A DNA stretch of 64,000 nt, taken from positions 30,397,404-30,461,403 of the forward strand of contig CM066916.1 in NCBI GenBank assembly GCA_033964015.1. Direction: 5' to 3'. Below the pieces are notes generated by a model. It did no database searches. It was not told the origin of the DNA and worked only from the letters and a program-made list of their open reading frames with translations. Of the stretch, positions 1-12,800 are shown one piece after another; the stretch's first letter is position 1, and every line of letters begins with the position of its first letter. This DNA is from Scolanthus callimorphus. Lineage: Eukaryota > Cnidaria > Anthozoa > Actiniaria > Edwardsiidae. Made by a program: the position numbers and the translations under genes.

Positions 1-218
1 TACTAACTGTCCCAAGGGATCAGAAATGGCAACGACCTTTCTGAAAAGGCATCGACCGTTCACAGAAATGGCAATGACCGTTCTAAAAGGCAACGACCGT
101 TTACGAAAGGGAAATGCGCCTCGCCGCTACTCGTCCTACAATCCATTGCGCGCCACTTCAGCTATTTAGTACGAGTCTGGCTAACTGTTTACGTCTTCCG
201 ATGGCGTGGGCCTAGGGC

Positions 219-636
219 GGATCTCGTTTGACTGTGAAAAGTGTCGCGACACGGCGCAACACGGTCGCGGCGCGGCATGGAACTTCACCCGCTGTATATA
301 GAGCAGATTTCGTATGATTGTGAAAAGTGCCGTGACATGGAGCGGTACTGTCGCGGTGGCGGTACCGAACCTGGCTTGCTGTAGATACCGAATGAAATCA
401 CTCAGTCGCGGCGCGGTCACGGTCGCGGAGCGGTACAACTTTGTCGTGGAACTTTTCACAGTCATACGAAATCTGGCAAGGACATCAAGGACGGCCAATC
501 AAATTGCATGGTCGCAGCAGAACATTAAGGTCCTTAGAACGAGAGCCAACGATATCGCATAGTCGCCGCGCGGCACGGTCACGATCGCGACGCGGCACAA
601 CTTTGTAGCGGCACTTTTCACATTTATACGAGATCC
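219..636. mobile_element. MITE with a second copy of the same family inserted in it
   Basis: The outer copy begins GGATCTCGTTTGACTGTGAA at 219 and ends in its inverted partner (CACATTTATACGAGATCC) at 636. Inside, at about 303-474, is a second copy with ends GCAGATTTCGTATGATTGTG and CACAGTCATACGAAATCTG. Both have the same GC-rich interior (repeated cgcggcgcgg). A third copy is at 17373-17567. Non-autonomous, no coding capacity. Confidence 0.75.
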
Positions 637-704
637 ACTTTATCGTTTTCGCTGTAGTTATTACGCAGAACGCTACATAAATGTCAACATAAGAAGTCCC
701 TTAC

Positions 705-3700
705 TATTACATCCTTTCACTTCCATCCTAAGGCATGGCCAGCGGTTCCACTCATGAGTGTAGATCCGAATGTAGCGAGCGGAAATGGAGCTCGAGAGAT
801 AAGAGTGTTTCGTCTGCTTGTCTGCTGTGACGCCTGGGAAAATCTTTAACGAGAAAAGAAGAGTAGCTGATTAAGCTAGAAATAATCATGGATTAGTGTG
901 TTCCTTGTCACACTTGCGTGGTGCGCTGTTTTCAGTTTACAATGTCAAGTCACGGCAAACCGGTTAGCAAAACCGGTATGACCGCTCGTCTAGCAAACTC
1001 AAGGTACGTTCTCTTGAGGTTGGTTTCCATATGTTGCAGCTGACGCAGCTCTCGTTGACAAACTTGTTCTGCGACAGCGGCAACATATTGACACCGAGTG
1101 TCGCAGCAGTCGCGAAACTCTAGTTGCAGCTGTTCTGCGACAACTGCGACAGCGGCAACATATGGACACAGAGTGTCGCAGCAGTCGCGAAACTCTAGTT
1201 GCAGCTGTTCTGCGACAGCGGCAACAAATGGACACCGAGTGTCGCAGCAGTCGCGAAACTCTAGTTGCAGCTGTTCTGCGACAGCGGCAACATATGGACA
1301 CCGAGTGTCGCAGCAGTCGCGAAACTCTAGTTGCAGCTGTTCTGCGACAACTGCGACAGCGGCAACATATGGACACCGAGTGTCGCAGCAGTCGCGAAAC
1401 TCTAGTTGCAGCTGTTCTGCGACAGCGGCAACAAATGGACACCGAGTGTCGCAGCAGTCGCGAAACTCTAGTTGCAGCTGTTCTGCGACAGCGGCAACAA
1501 ATGGACACCGAGTGTCGCAGCAGTCGCGAAACTCTAGTTGCAGCTGTTCTGCGACAGCGGCAACAAATGGACACCGAGTGTCGCAGCAGTCGCGAAACTC
1601 TAGTTGCAGCTGTTCTGCGACAGCGGCAACAAATGGACACCGAGTGTCGCAGCAGTCGCGAAACTCTAGTTGCAGCTGTTCTGCGACAGCGGCAACAAAT
1701 GGACACCGAGTGTCGCAGCAGTCGCGAAACTCTAGTTGCAGCTGTTCTGCGACAGCGGCAACAAATGGACACCGAGTGTCGCAGCAGTCGCGAAACTCTA
1801 GTTGCAGCTGTTCTGCGACAGCGGCAACAAATGGACACCGAGTGTCGCAGCAGTCGCGAAACTCTAGTTGCAGCTGTTCTGCGACAGCGGCAACATATGG
1901 ACACCGAGTGTCGCAGCAGTCGCGAAACTCTAGTTGCAGCTGTTCTGCGACAACTGCGACAGCGGCAACATATGGACACCGAGTGTCGCAGCAGTCGCGA
2001 AACTCTAGTTGCAGCTGTTCTGCGACAACTGCGACAAATGGACACCGAGTGTCGCAGCAGTCGCGAAACTCTAGTTGCAGCTGTTCTGCGACAGCGGCAA
2101 CAAATGGACACCGAGTGTCGCAGCAGTCGCGAAACTCTAGTTGCAGCTGTTCTGCGACAGCGGCAACAAATGGACACCGAGTGTCGCAGCAGTCGCGAAA
2201 CTCTAGTTGCAGCTGTTCTGCGACAACTGCGACAGCGGCAACAAATGGACACAGAGTGTCGCAGCAGTCGCGAAACTCTAGTTGCAGCTGTTCTGCGACA
2301 GCTGCGACATATGGACACCGAGTGTCGCAGCAGTCGCGAAACTCTAGTTGCAGCTGTTCTGCGACAGCTGCGACATATGGACACCGAGTGTCGCAGCAGT
2401 CGCGAAACTCTAGTTGCAGCTGTTCTGCGACAGCGGCAACAAATGGACACCGAGTGTCGCAGCAGTCGCGAAACTCTAGTTGCAGCTGTTCTGCGACAAC
2501 TGCGACAGCGGCAACAAATGGACACAGAGTGTCGCAGCAGTCGCGAAACTCTAGTTGCAGCTGTTCTGCGACAGCTGCGACATATGGACACCGAGTGTCG
2601 CAGCAGTCGCGAAACTCTAGTTGCAGCTGTTCTGCGACAGCTGCGACATATGGACACCGAGTGTCGCAGCAGTCGCGAAACTCTAGTTGCAGCTGTTCTG
2701 CGACAGCGGCAACAAATGGACACCGAGTGTCGCAGCAGTCGCGAAACTCTAGTTGCAGCTGTTCTGCGACAACTGCGACAGCGGCAACAAATGGACACAG
2801 AGTGTCGCAGCAGTCGCGAAACTCTAGTTGCAGCTGTTCTGCGACAGCTGCGACATATGGACACCGAGTGTCGCAGCAGTCGCGAAACTCTAGTTGCAGC
2901 TGTCGCAGAGATAGAACACGGGTGATTCCTGCAGCACGAGTTGCAATAGTAACAAGAGTCGCAGCGTGTTGCAGAACTCATGAAAACGAATTCTACGGCA
3001 TGCGTGTGTCAATGTTATGATCTGTTTGAGTTTACTACTCAAAAGCATTGACTTTTGGATGCTTGCTATGTCACGCTCATTGGACACAGGGTCTTTGAAT
3101 GTGTTGGGACGGTATCCGGTCGAATCGCCGACACGCGCGTTCGCCGTCACAAGGGATACTTCGACGAAACATCTATTCCTGTTTTAATTATGAAGTGGTT
3201 GGCTTGTCTAACACGTGCGGTCTTCTCGGGAAGTAAATAATTTTATAATTTTTTCGTCACAAGGAGACGGGGTATTTTCCGGAACGAAATACAAAGTTAT
3301 GTGAAGGTGTCTCTACGCACAGGCTCAGTGACAGCAGAAAATAAAATATAAATAAATAAAATAAAATAGTGGCGAAATTTCGGTGAAATTAACATTTCAA
3401 GGTATTGTCGTCCTTTACGAATCCGCGCGGTTTGTAACATCGGTAAGTCGACAGTTTGTGTCGAAGTTAAATTTATTTATTAGCACTGGAAACGCCAAAC
3501 TGTGGCTCGTAATATGATTGGCGGATACAGGACAGCCCTAGCATACCTCAGTATTGTTCTCTGAATGAAATCTCCACCGATTTCCATCCTCGCTGTACTG
3601 AAGCCTGTATTTAGTCACCCTTGACTGGTCAACAGCCTCCCCAGCCTTCCCCTGCAGAATCAATTTTGTGATCGTCTGCTTGGCAAATAGACGTAGCTGC

Positions 3701-3872
3701 AAGTACTGAGTAGAATTTTGTGCGCGTGCGCACCAGGCACCGCCACCCATGTGATTATCAAGGCGCGCAAACCAAGGGCGAAAGTCTGGACCGAGTAAGC
3801 TCGAGGCGGAGATAGACTCGTTCTTGATTTTCCCGCTGTGCATGCCGAACGCTCTGGGACATGGACTTGTCG
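705..3872 (-). CDS. FA58C domain 12, two exons (last seen in window)
   Basis: Exons 3547-3872 (326 bases, phase 1 to 0) and 705-843 (139 bases, phase 0 to 1). First half: SPCPRAFGMHSG, SISASSLLGPDFRPWFARL, GGGAWC, YLQLRLFA, YRLQYSEDGNRWRFHSENN, donor GTATGC. Second half: after a pyrimidine-rich acceptor (ttttctcgttaaag), IFPGVTADKQ, ARYIRIYTHEWNRW, CLRMEVKGC, donor GTAAGG. Both Cys are present. The 2.7-kb intron between them is largely the 66/75-bp minisatellite. The donor at 704-703 shows that at least one more exon lies left of the window; no further FA58C exon is visible in 1-700. Confidence 0.8.
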
Positions 3873-6800
3873 CTGTAAGAAAATGGAACAACTCTGTGTT
3901 TACGGAAGAATATCATTTGTTCGACGTCACGGGGTAAAAAGATCTGGACGAAAATCACGTGCGGAATATGGACCAATCACAACGAAGCTTTAAAGCGCCT
4001 GTGTAAGCCGCCATTTTGACAGCAAAGCAACATACTAAGTCAGAGAAAGCATCCATTTCCATCCGCTGATTTAGAGAATATACAGCATGTCCTTGATTGA
4101 ATTTGGTTAATCAAATCTGACACTTTGTTTTTAGATGTTTATTAAGAGATTTCTACACGTCATTTCCCATAACTATATTATCAGTTGATAACTATATTAT
4201 CAGAAGATGTAACTGTTTATATGAATATTATCTATTTAAGGTGAATCGACCCAGTAATTTTGCACCCATGCCAACCAATTTTGAACCTCTCATATAAAAA
4301 CAGTTTGATTTATATATTTATTTAATTTTAATCAAAAGCATGACCTTCCTTGAACAATTACAAATAGAATGAGCTAAAAAAAACTTCAATTTATAACCAT
4401 GAAGTACCAAACTCTGGCATATTTATTCACTACACTGAATTTTACATGAATTATAGCCCTGATTTATAAATCCTAAGAAATCTTCAGATCGGGCTTGTAG
4501 AATTTAGTGAAACTTCAGTTACACGTAGGCAATCAGTCAATCTCGAGGTACCGTAGAGCATTTATCGAAAAAATGTCGGTACAGCCTGAAACTGGGGTGA
4601 GAGTAAAAATAGGCGTGGCCCGATTGTCACGTGATACTAGCACCGATCTCCCCAACGTTTGTACTGACATATATTTCAGTCTATTGGTAGTATGTGTGTT
4701 ATACTGGCTGCGCGATAGAATTCAACCTGTTTTTATACCAATCACCAAGCGGAATCACTTGTGTAATTATAATAAAGCGTTGGTTTAGTAAAATTTAAGG
4801 GAAATTGGTGCAAGTGATTCGACACTTTCGTCCACCATTGTAGCTCGTCTATAAAATCGGTGTGACGTTGCGTGACAATGGCGTGACGCTGTGGCCACGA
4901 ATACGTGCACTCACCTTTGCAACCGTAAAGTTCCAAACGTAAACAATAAGTATTGATCAAGCTCGCAGTCATGTACACACCAATGAAACGCGCTTGAAAT
5001 CTTTCAAGCTTGATCCACTCAACTACATCATCGACAGCGGCCGTCCGCTTGATTTCCTAAGGTAAGGCAGTTATGAAATGAATTGTTGTTAGGTCACATA
5101 ATAGCTCCTTACAAATAACTATAATAATACGACACTCTACCAGGAAGAAATGTGAATGTTTAAATTCTGCCGCGGCCTTTTGATACAAGATACAGTCAGG
5201 AGGGCTAGATTGGACGGGAAAGACAAGGCAGGGGCAGGACCTTATGAGTGCCCATTTGATTCAAAGATACCTACCTCTATGTTTCCGGTATTTTTATTGG
5301 TGTAATACTTCCACAGTTTGTTGTCGACGCTATAAAAAAGCTTTATCCTTGTAGCCATACCGCCTAGCGCTTGGGATCCCTAAAAAGTCAATGCGGAATT
5401 ATCTCACGTCCGTTATAATCTCTAGTCGTCAGAGGTATTCCATGAAGAATAACTTCAAATACGCACTTCTTATTATGATAATTTTGTTGAAAATATTTAT
5501 GTTGTCACTTTTAGCAGATCACATTAACCATATTAATAATCTAGGTTTGTTAAAATTACATTTTGTTGAAACAGGGAGGTAAGAGAGCTGGAGACGTAAC
5601 CGCATATCCTTAACGCAAATTGAGCGTTATGATTGGCTGATATGGTTGTTTTACATCCATACCTGTACAGCGATGCCTGTCACATCAGTTAAGGATCCAA
5701 GATCGATTTGCAGCAAGTGTTCACTGGAGCTAGGGCACCACTGACTGGGCGAGTTCAACCTTGCCTGCCAAGGTTCAAAACCTGACCGAATCTCTGGCGC
5801 AGTAAAGGCCGAACTGGGTATTCTACCATCTTCGATACCGAGTGATTGATTACATGCTGAAATAATATGAGAGGTGATCATACTAATCATACTACAGTGG
5901 AACCCCTAATTTACGACACCCTACGGGGGCAGCGAAATTGCATCGTAAAATCGGGGTATCTTGTAAACGAGCTCTCGACATAAAGATTTTAAAGGCGAGG
6001 TTTCGTAGCCGGGACCCAGAAAAGGGAACTAGGAAAGGTGCTGCCTTGCAAGAATCAGATGCCAAGGTCAATTGCTGGGTCCGTTGGAGGAAGAGGAGGA
6101 AGAGGAGGAAGAGGAGAAACAGGAGAAAGAGGAGGAAGAGGAGGAACAGGAGGAACAGGAGGAAGAGAAGGAAGAGGAGGAACAGGAGGAAGAGGAGGAA
6201 GAGAAGGAAGAGGAGGGATAGGAGGAAGAGGAGGAACAGGAGGAGGAACAGGAGGAGGAACAGGAGGAACAGGAGGGACAGGAGGAGGAACAGGAGGAGG
6301 AAGAGGAGGAAGAGGAGGAAGAGGAGGAACAAGAGGAACTGGAGGAACAGGAGGAACAGGAGGAACAGGAGGAACAAGAGGAACAAGAGGAAGAGGAGGA
6401 AGAGGAGGAAGAGGAGGAAGAGGAGGAAGAGGAGGAAGAGGAGGAAGAGGAGGAAGAGGAGGAGGAAGAGTCGAGGGATACTTACCATTATTACCATACA
6501 GCTCCAGTCGCATGCTTGGTTCATCATTGGTCCACGTGACAGGGCTCAGACGAAATGTTCGCACTTTATATTCTCTGTTTAAAAAATGAACCAGGACGTC
6601 CTCCATGACAGAACTGCCTTCGAATATCTGGGAAAATAGAAAACCATAAAATAAATGCCCTTTCCTTATCTTAAAAAAGAAGAAGAAAACTCGTCACGTT
6701 ATGACGAAAAAACCGAAAGCGGGATATTCGCTAATTTGACGTCATAATTGTAAAACAATCACGGTATTCGCACCTTCACAGAGCCATTTTCTTTATACGT

Positions 6801-9800
6801 CTCCTCTGATTCGCCATCCTCATACAACTCAACGTAAAAAGACAGCAAATACTGAGTATGCCTGTAGTAAGGCCCCTGAACAGCGAAAGCTCTTAAGAAT
6901 TTCATCGTTGATCCAAAGTTAACCAGAAAGAAATGGCGGCTCCATGCTGCCCTCAAGTAGCCGCGCCATCCCGATTCCGTGTACCAAAGTCTGGCGTGTC
7001 TTTCTTCATAATGTTTATCACCCGAGGAATAAAGTAAGTCATTTGTGATATCCACGTTCTCCATTCCAAGCGGGTAGAAGTCCACTGAAAAAGACGCCAG
7101 AAACGTGGCTTAAATAAAGGGGCTATTCACGATTTTAGGAATAATTTAGCAGTTTTTTAGCGCAAAATGCAGACTACAAGATATGGACAGGGTAATCGTC
7201 AATTTTTTTAAAACAACCTTTGAACCGCTAGATAAGTACAAATTTGGAGTATTTTTGTGTTATCGAGTGGATGGAATCGATGGAATATTACGGATGGATT
7301 GTTAAAGGCCCATCACCAACCGAGAGCTTTTGCGGACTCTTAGCCAATCAGAACACCCGAAAAACAATGGATCAATTTGAAAACAAAAGAAAAAGGGGCG
7401 CAAAGGCTCCCGGTTGGTGATGGGCCTTTAAATGGCATTTTCTTACCAGCCTGAACAGTTTCAAACTTGGACATTTGATAGCGAAACATTGAAGGCATTG
7501 GTGATCGCGAGCGCACTTTACTACGAGAAACTAGAAATACCCTTATACGCGAATTTTTTGTCGAAAATTGTAAAAGTCGCTTGAGCTATTATACTAAAAA
7601 AAAATAGTCACCTCGACTATTCGCCGATATTTACGGAGCCCGAGGCGACTTTTTGTTTAGTATAATAGCTCAAGCGACTTTTACAATTTTCGACAAAAAA
7701 ACTCGCGTATAGGGGTATTTCTAGTTTCTCGTAGTAAAGTGCGCTCGCGATCACCAATGCCTTCAATGTTATATTCACCTATGGGTTAATATATTCATCT
7801 ATAGGTGAATATAGCAAAATATGACGAACGTCTCGACCAATCAGCGCGCGGAATCGCTTGAGTTAAATACTTTGATATAGCATTCTGAGTTGTTTATGTA
7901 GATCACTGGAGGTATTATTTTACAACAGATTGTTGAAATATCCGTGACATACTGAACCCTTTAATAAAACTTCGTCTATTAAAGTGCTCAATGTGTGTAT
8001 TCGCTCTTGTCCTTGGATTATACTGATGTTAATGAACGAAGCCTTATTACGTATATCCTACTCGTTTTCGAGAAAACAAGCCATACAATCTGAAATAGAG
8101 GACTGCACAAGACTAATAGAGTTTTTTTTAGCATTCCCTCGAGTGACACAGTCCGAGACAATCGGTTTTTTCAAGTGCGCTGCGGAGCTCCGTTCATGAG
8201 ACAAATACCACAGTACAATAGTCAGGGATAATTGGCTGAACAGCTACATTTGGCGAGTAAAGGAAATAAGGACGCCACGAGCACTTCATTTTTGAGGAAG
8301 AAAAAGGAGGAGCTTCCCACCCCATCAGCGCAGCACATGACCCAATATGCGATTCCTGGTTTATTACACTTAGCGTAAGATAATATCGATTGCTTGCTCG
8401 CCGCAGGCGAGTGACTTTTAAAAAAACGTTTCGAGTGTCTCTCCCAACATCACAAGTTCTCTATTTGCCGATAAAGTCATAGAAAGTTGATGATATAGCG
8501 GGTGAGAACCATTACTTTATCGGTGTAATAGAGCATAGATTTGGACCAATCAGAGCGCGCGTTATATCGTAGATATATTATAATTTGATATAAAATATGC
8601 ACTGAAAAAATATCCTCTTATTTGGCACTGCAAGGCGTAAAAAAACACTGAGATAAAACTCATCTGGAGAAAAAACCATCCGGAGAAAAAAAACCAGTGG
8701 AAAACCCTCCCGGAATGAATGCACAACTCTGATAGAGGACTGCACAAGACTAATAAAGAATATATGTTAGCAACTAAAATCTACAAATGAAAAGTTTCCG
8801 AGTACTTTGTAAATGAATCTATTTGTGACGGTGATCTGAGGGACACAAACCTGCGCAACCATACAGCTCTATCCGCATGCAAATGGCTTCGTGCCACTGG
8901 GTTGGCAAGACCCGGATGTAACGACCAATTACAAGAAGAGAAACCGCAGAAGGAGGGAGCACTCCTGAGTTGCCGGTAAATAACTAAAGAAGAAAGCACA
9001 ACGAATCAAAGACTGCTGCTCTAAATTAAGAATTCTATTGTAATTCAATTATTAATAATACACATGAAAAAAATTCTGGATTCTGATTGGCCGAGAGAAG
9101 TGCAGTTTTTATGTAACGAAGTGCCAAAAGAGGTAACAAGGTGCAAAAATGGTTAACAAAATGAAAATTTACTTTCGAAATGCTTATAGGTTTACAAACT
9201 ATTTTGATAACATAGAGCTATATTATGGAAACTTTGTTTTTTTCTGTCAGATTTTGGTGCAGATTTCAATCAAGGAAAAATGCGTGCGGTTTGTTCAGTT
9301 TCTAAGCCATTCTCGTATCCAGAGCTCCCCAGCTCGTCTGCTCGCAGGGGAGGCTCTGGGGACATCCATTTGAGGGCCATCGCTGATTGGCTGATTTTGA
9401 GCTTTGGAGCATGCGCTGAAAGGTCTTTCTCTCAGCGGCTCTGTATTAAATCTCGCGCATGCGTCAGTTGCTGTCACCAGAGCCTCCCCCGCGAGGTTAC
9501 GAGCCGGGGAGCTCTGGGTTCGAGAATGTTTCTAAGCAGATTTGTGAATGACTACTAATAATGTTTTTCATGTGTTTTATTAAAAAGGAAATCATTAGAC
9601 TTTTCTCGCGGCAAGTGCAATTTGAAATTTTTGAAAAACCTGAAATCCGCTCTTATGGTTCAAGGCCTATCACCAACCGAGAGCCTTTGCAGACTCTTAG
9701 CCAATCAGAGCACCCGAAAGACAATGGATCAATTTGAAAACAAAAGAAAACAGGGCGCAAAGGCTCGTAATGGACTCGGGTTGTGATGGACCTTTAAATT

Positions 9801-12800
9801 GCGTGTTCCGCTTACTTTGGTTGTTCCATTAACTGTATAGTTTGTCCACGTGCTCCCATGACTATACTGCACATAATACTGTCCAACCCAGGCGTCGTTA
9901 ATCTGGTACACACTGTCATCAGCTTGACGGCCGACAACATCGATCTTGGTAACCCTGTGGACTACTCTTAGGTCAAACTGAAGATACTGTCCAATAGAGG
10001 AATCCGCGGCACACCAGGTCAGTGATCTACCACCAATGCGCATGCTCCCATACCATGGATAAAAAGACGGGCCGATGTGGCTCGAGGCGGTAATCAAGTT
10101 AGGTGCGTCTCGCAGCTCAAAGTCTATCGCACTGAAGCATTCTAAATAGAAAACACGCAGTAGGACACAGAGTAAGTATATATCGTATTATATATCTTTC
10201 ATGTAATACGGGCAGATATTTGACGAGTTGCAGAAGTATTTTCCGAGCCCCGCCGGGGCGTAAAGTTTCGCAGGAAATTACACGAAAAAACATCTAATGA
10301 GTTTATTAAACGACAAACAAAAATATTTGTTTGAGGGGTTACTCCCTCATATATGGTGTACGGGTATGCACCGCCCTATAGGGTATGGTTTTTAGGCTCC
10401 AAGGTCTGCGGTAGGGTATAGTTTTTCGCTTGCTTGGTCTCTGATAGGTATGTATTTCAGTATGGCTAACTACCTTTTTAAAATAGCTACGATATAACGC
10501 GTGCTCTGATTGGTCCAAATCTATCCTCTACTTCACCGTGTGTGTGTGTGTGTGTGTGTTGGTACCTTTGCGGCAGCCTAGGAACTCGACTCTTACGCAA
10601 GCATGGTGTTTCCAATACAGTGGAATGATGCGAACCATTCTTGTTTCGATGGGGTGGGGTAGCTCCTGCGTGTGCCCCTCCAGACTGTTTACCATCACCT
10701 GACGAACATATATAGAGGGTACTCAGCACGAGAAAATCATGAAGTGATGGAAAAAGTAATAAAGTTTGAGTTCTTAGCAAGAAGATGTTTGCGCCACCGT
10801 TCTAAATCGATTCTAAAATGCATTTGCGCGTTGTTTTTTATGTTTTGGTTTTGAAAACCAAAAAAAAAACTGTTTAACAACTTCCATTAATCTATCAACT
10901 GGCCTCTCCATCTCTTTTCTTAGTTGAGATGTCAAGGTATCAAGGACATAAACAACATGACGCGCAATGCATTATGGAACGGTGACACTGGCCTTTAAAT
11001 ATTCGCTTCTCATATTTTTCAACTTCACCAAGCTTGGGTATACCGTAGCTACCCATGGTCCTTCACTTTCATATTGAACAACGTTACATGTCGCTGGTTT
11101 TAAATCAAAGGCTCTTCGAGTTATCGTCATTGATTGTTTATGGCGAGAATGCCATAAGAATCGCTTTGATTTTGCCCCTTTTAGTTAATAAAAAGCTTAA
11201 AAATGTTAATTGAGGCAGCGTCCAGAATGTAGTATAATTTCTTCTCAGTATTTGTGTAATATGGATAAAACAAAGCTATGACAATTCTCGAACGTAGCAT
11301 TTTCTATGTTGAACGGCAATCCAAAGGTTACGAGTTCACGAGTTCAAGCCCACGAGCGGTACAGTTGAAGAAAGATTTGTTTATAGGAAGCGACGTATTC
11401 GAAAAGGAAGTGCAACCGGATATCAGCAAAAATCGAGCTCAAGCTAGCTTCCAATATCTTCATTGATCAATGACGATAAAAATGAGTGGATTATTGGGTG
11501 GCAAAAGGCTCATTATCCCATATTTTCTCTCTAAAATGAACATTTAATTGCGCCCTTACAACTGAATGTACAACCTTCAAATCTTCTGATTATTTTCGAG
11601 CTCCTTTAAACATTCTGAATCTAGACCCTGCTTATGCCGCAAATGAGTTCCGACTGTAAACAAAGGATCCTCCTATACAACCTTACCAAGAAAGATAGAT
11701 AGAAAACAGGCTTCTAGATGTCATGGGAAACGAGAGTCTATGGATGGCATGGTACTAAGGTAGTGTGAAGCATTCGTTGAAGTACATGGCCAATAGAAAA
11801 AACTTACATCAACAACTTTTACGGGATTCCTGTGGTTAGTTAGACGCGACGTCAGCCGATAATAGACCTTTTTCCAAAATGGCCACCGCAAATTCACGTC
11901 TTAAAATTAAACTGACTGAAAATCAGACACTGGCACTAGAAAGAGCATAATCACATTAGTAATCCTTCAAATTTTCGTTATGCCAAATGCAATGTCGGCT
12001 GAGAAAGCAGAGTCTGAAAATTGAAATTTTTACAGAGATTTGTATGACTGGGGGTATGATACAAACATCTGTAAATTTTCAAATTTTCAACTTTCGTTTT
12101 CTCGGAAGATATTGTATATACCGTTTCCGGGATACGTTGTCACTGGAAAAAGCACCAAAGCTTGGTGCGCTAGGGAGTATGGGTAAAGATTTATTTGAAT
12201 TTCCGTAAAATGTTGGAAACAAACATGCTTAGAAATGTGCTGGAATTTGATCATTTTACCTGTGGTTGCGATTACTGACTGAATTCAGATCAAACAGTAG
12301 CAGTTAAGATAGCCTCATTATCCTTTGCGCTTCAAGCTTTTGGGGTGACAACGTTTCCCGGAAACGGTATATAATGCAGCGAAATTTTGTAGTTTTACTA
12401 AAGTGATAATGTGTGTTCTAGTGCTGGTGTTCATTTTTAACAAAAATCGATTTTAATTTTCGGCGGCCATTTTGGAAAAAGGTCTATTTCGATCCGGCCC
12501 TCAATTCCATGCCGCAATTCCATGCCGTTTAAAGGCCCATGCAACCGTTCTGTGGGCGTTTTATCTGGATCTCTTAACTTCTATTTAGAGAAAGCCAGCG
12601 TAGACTATGCGCTCTGAGCGTGTTCCTGTGGTAGATGACCTCAAACGCACTACATACCACAGGAAGCCAGCCAAGTGTGCCAGGGAATAGAACGGAGAAA
12701 AAGATACTCTCTTACCATAGCATATTTGGCCTTTGTATAATTCTTGAAGAACAAACCGTCGTTACTGTATCCCAGAACATACCATTTCACGTGTGAGTAA

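Noticed and set aside
1027..2905. CRISPR array
   Set aside because: Units are contiguous near-identical minisatellite repeats with no unique spacers, in a eukaryotic intron.
999..3020. Long open frames (660, 640, 587 codons) over the minisatellite
   Set aside because: Open in several frames on both strands only because the 66/75-bp units have no stops and are multiples of three; no domain, and the array lies inside an intron of the discoidin gene.
5892..6606. Gly-Arg, Arg-Lys, Leu-Phe and Pro-Leu repeat frames
   Set aside because: All derive from the polypurine tract and exist in four frames at once.
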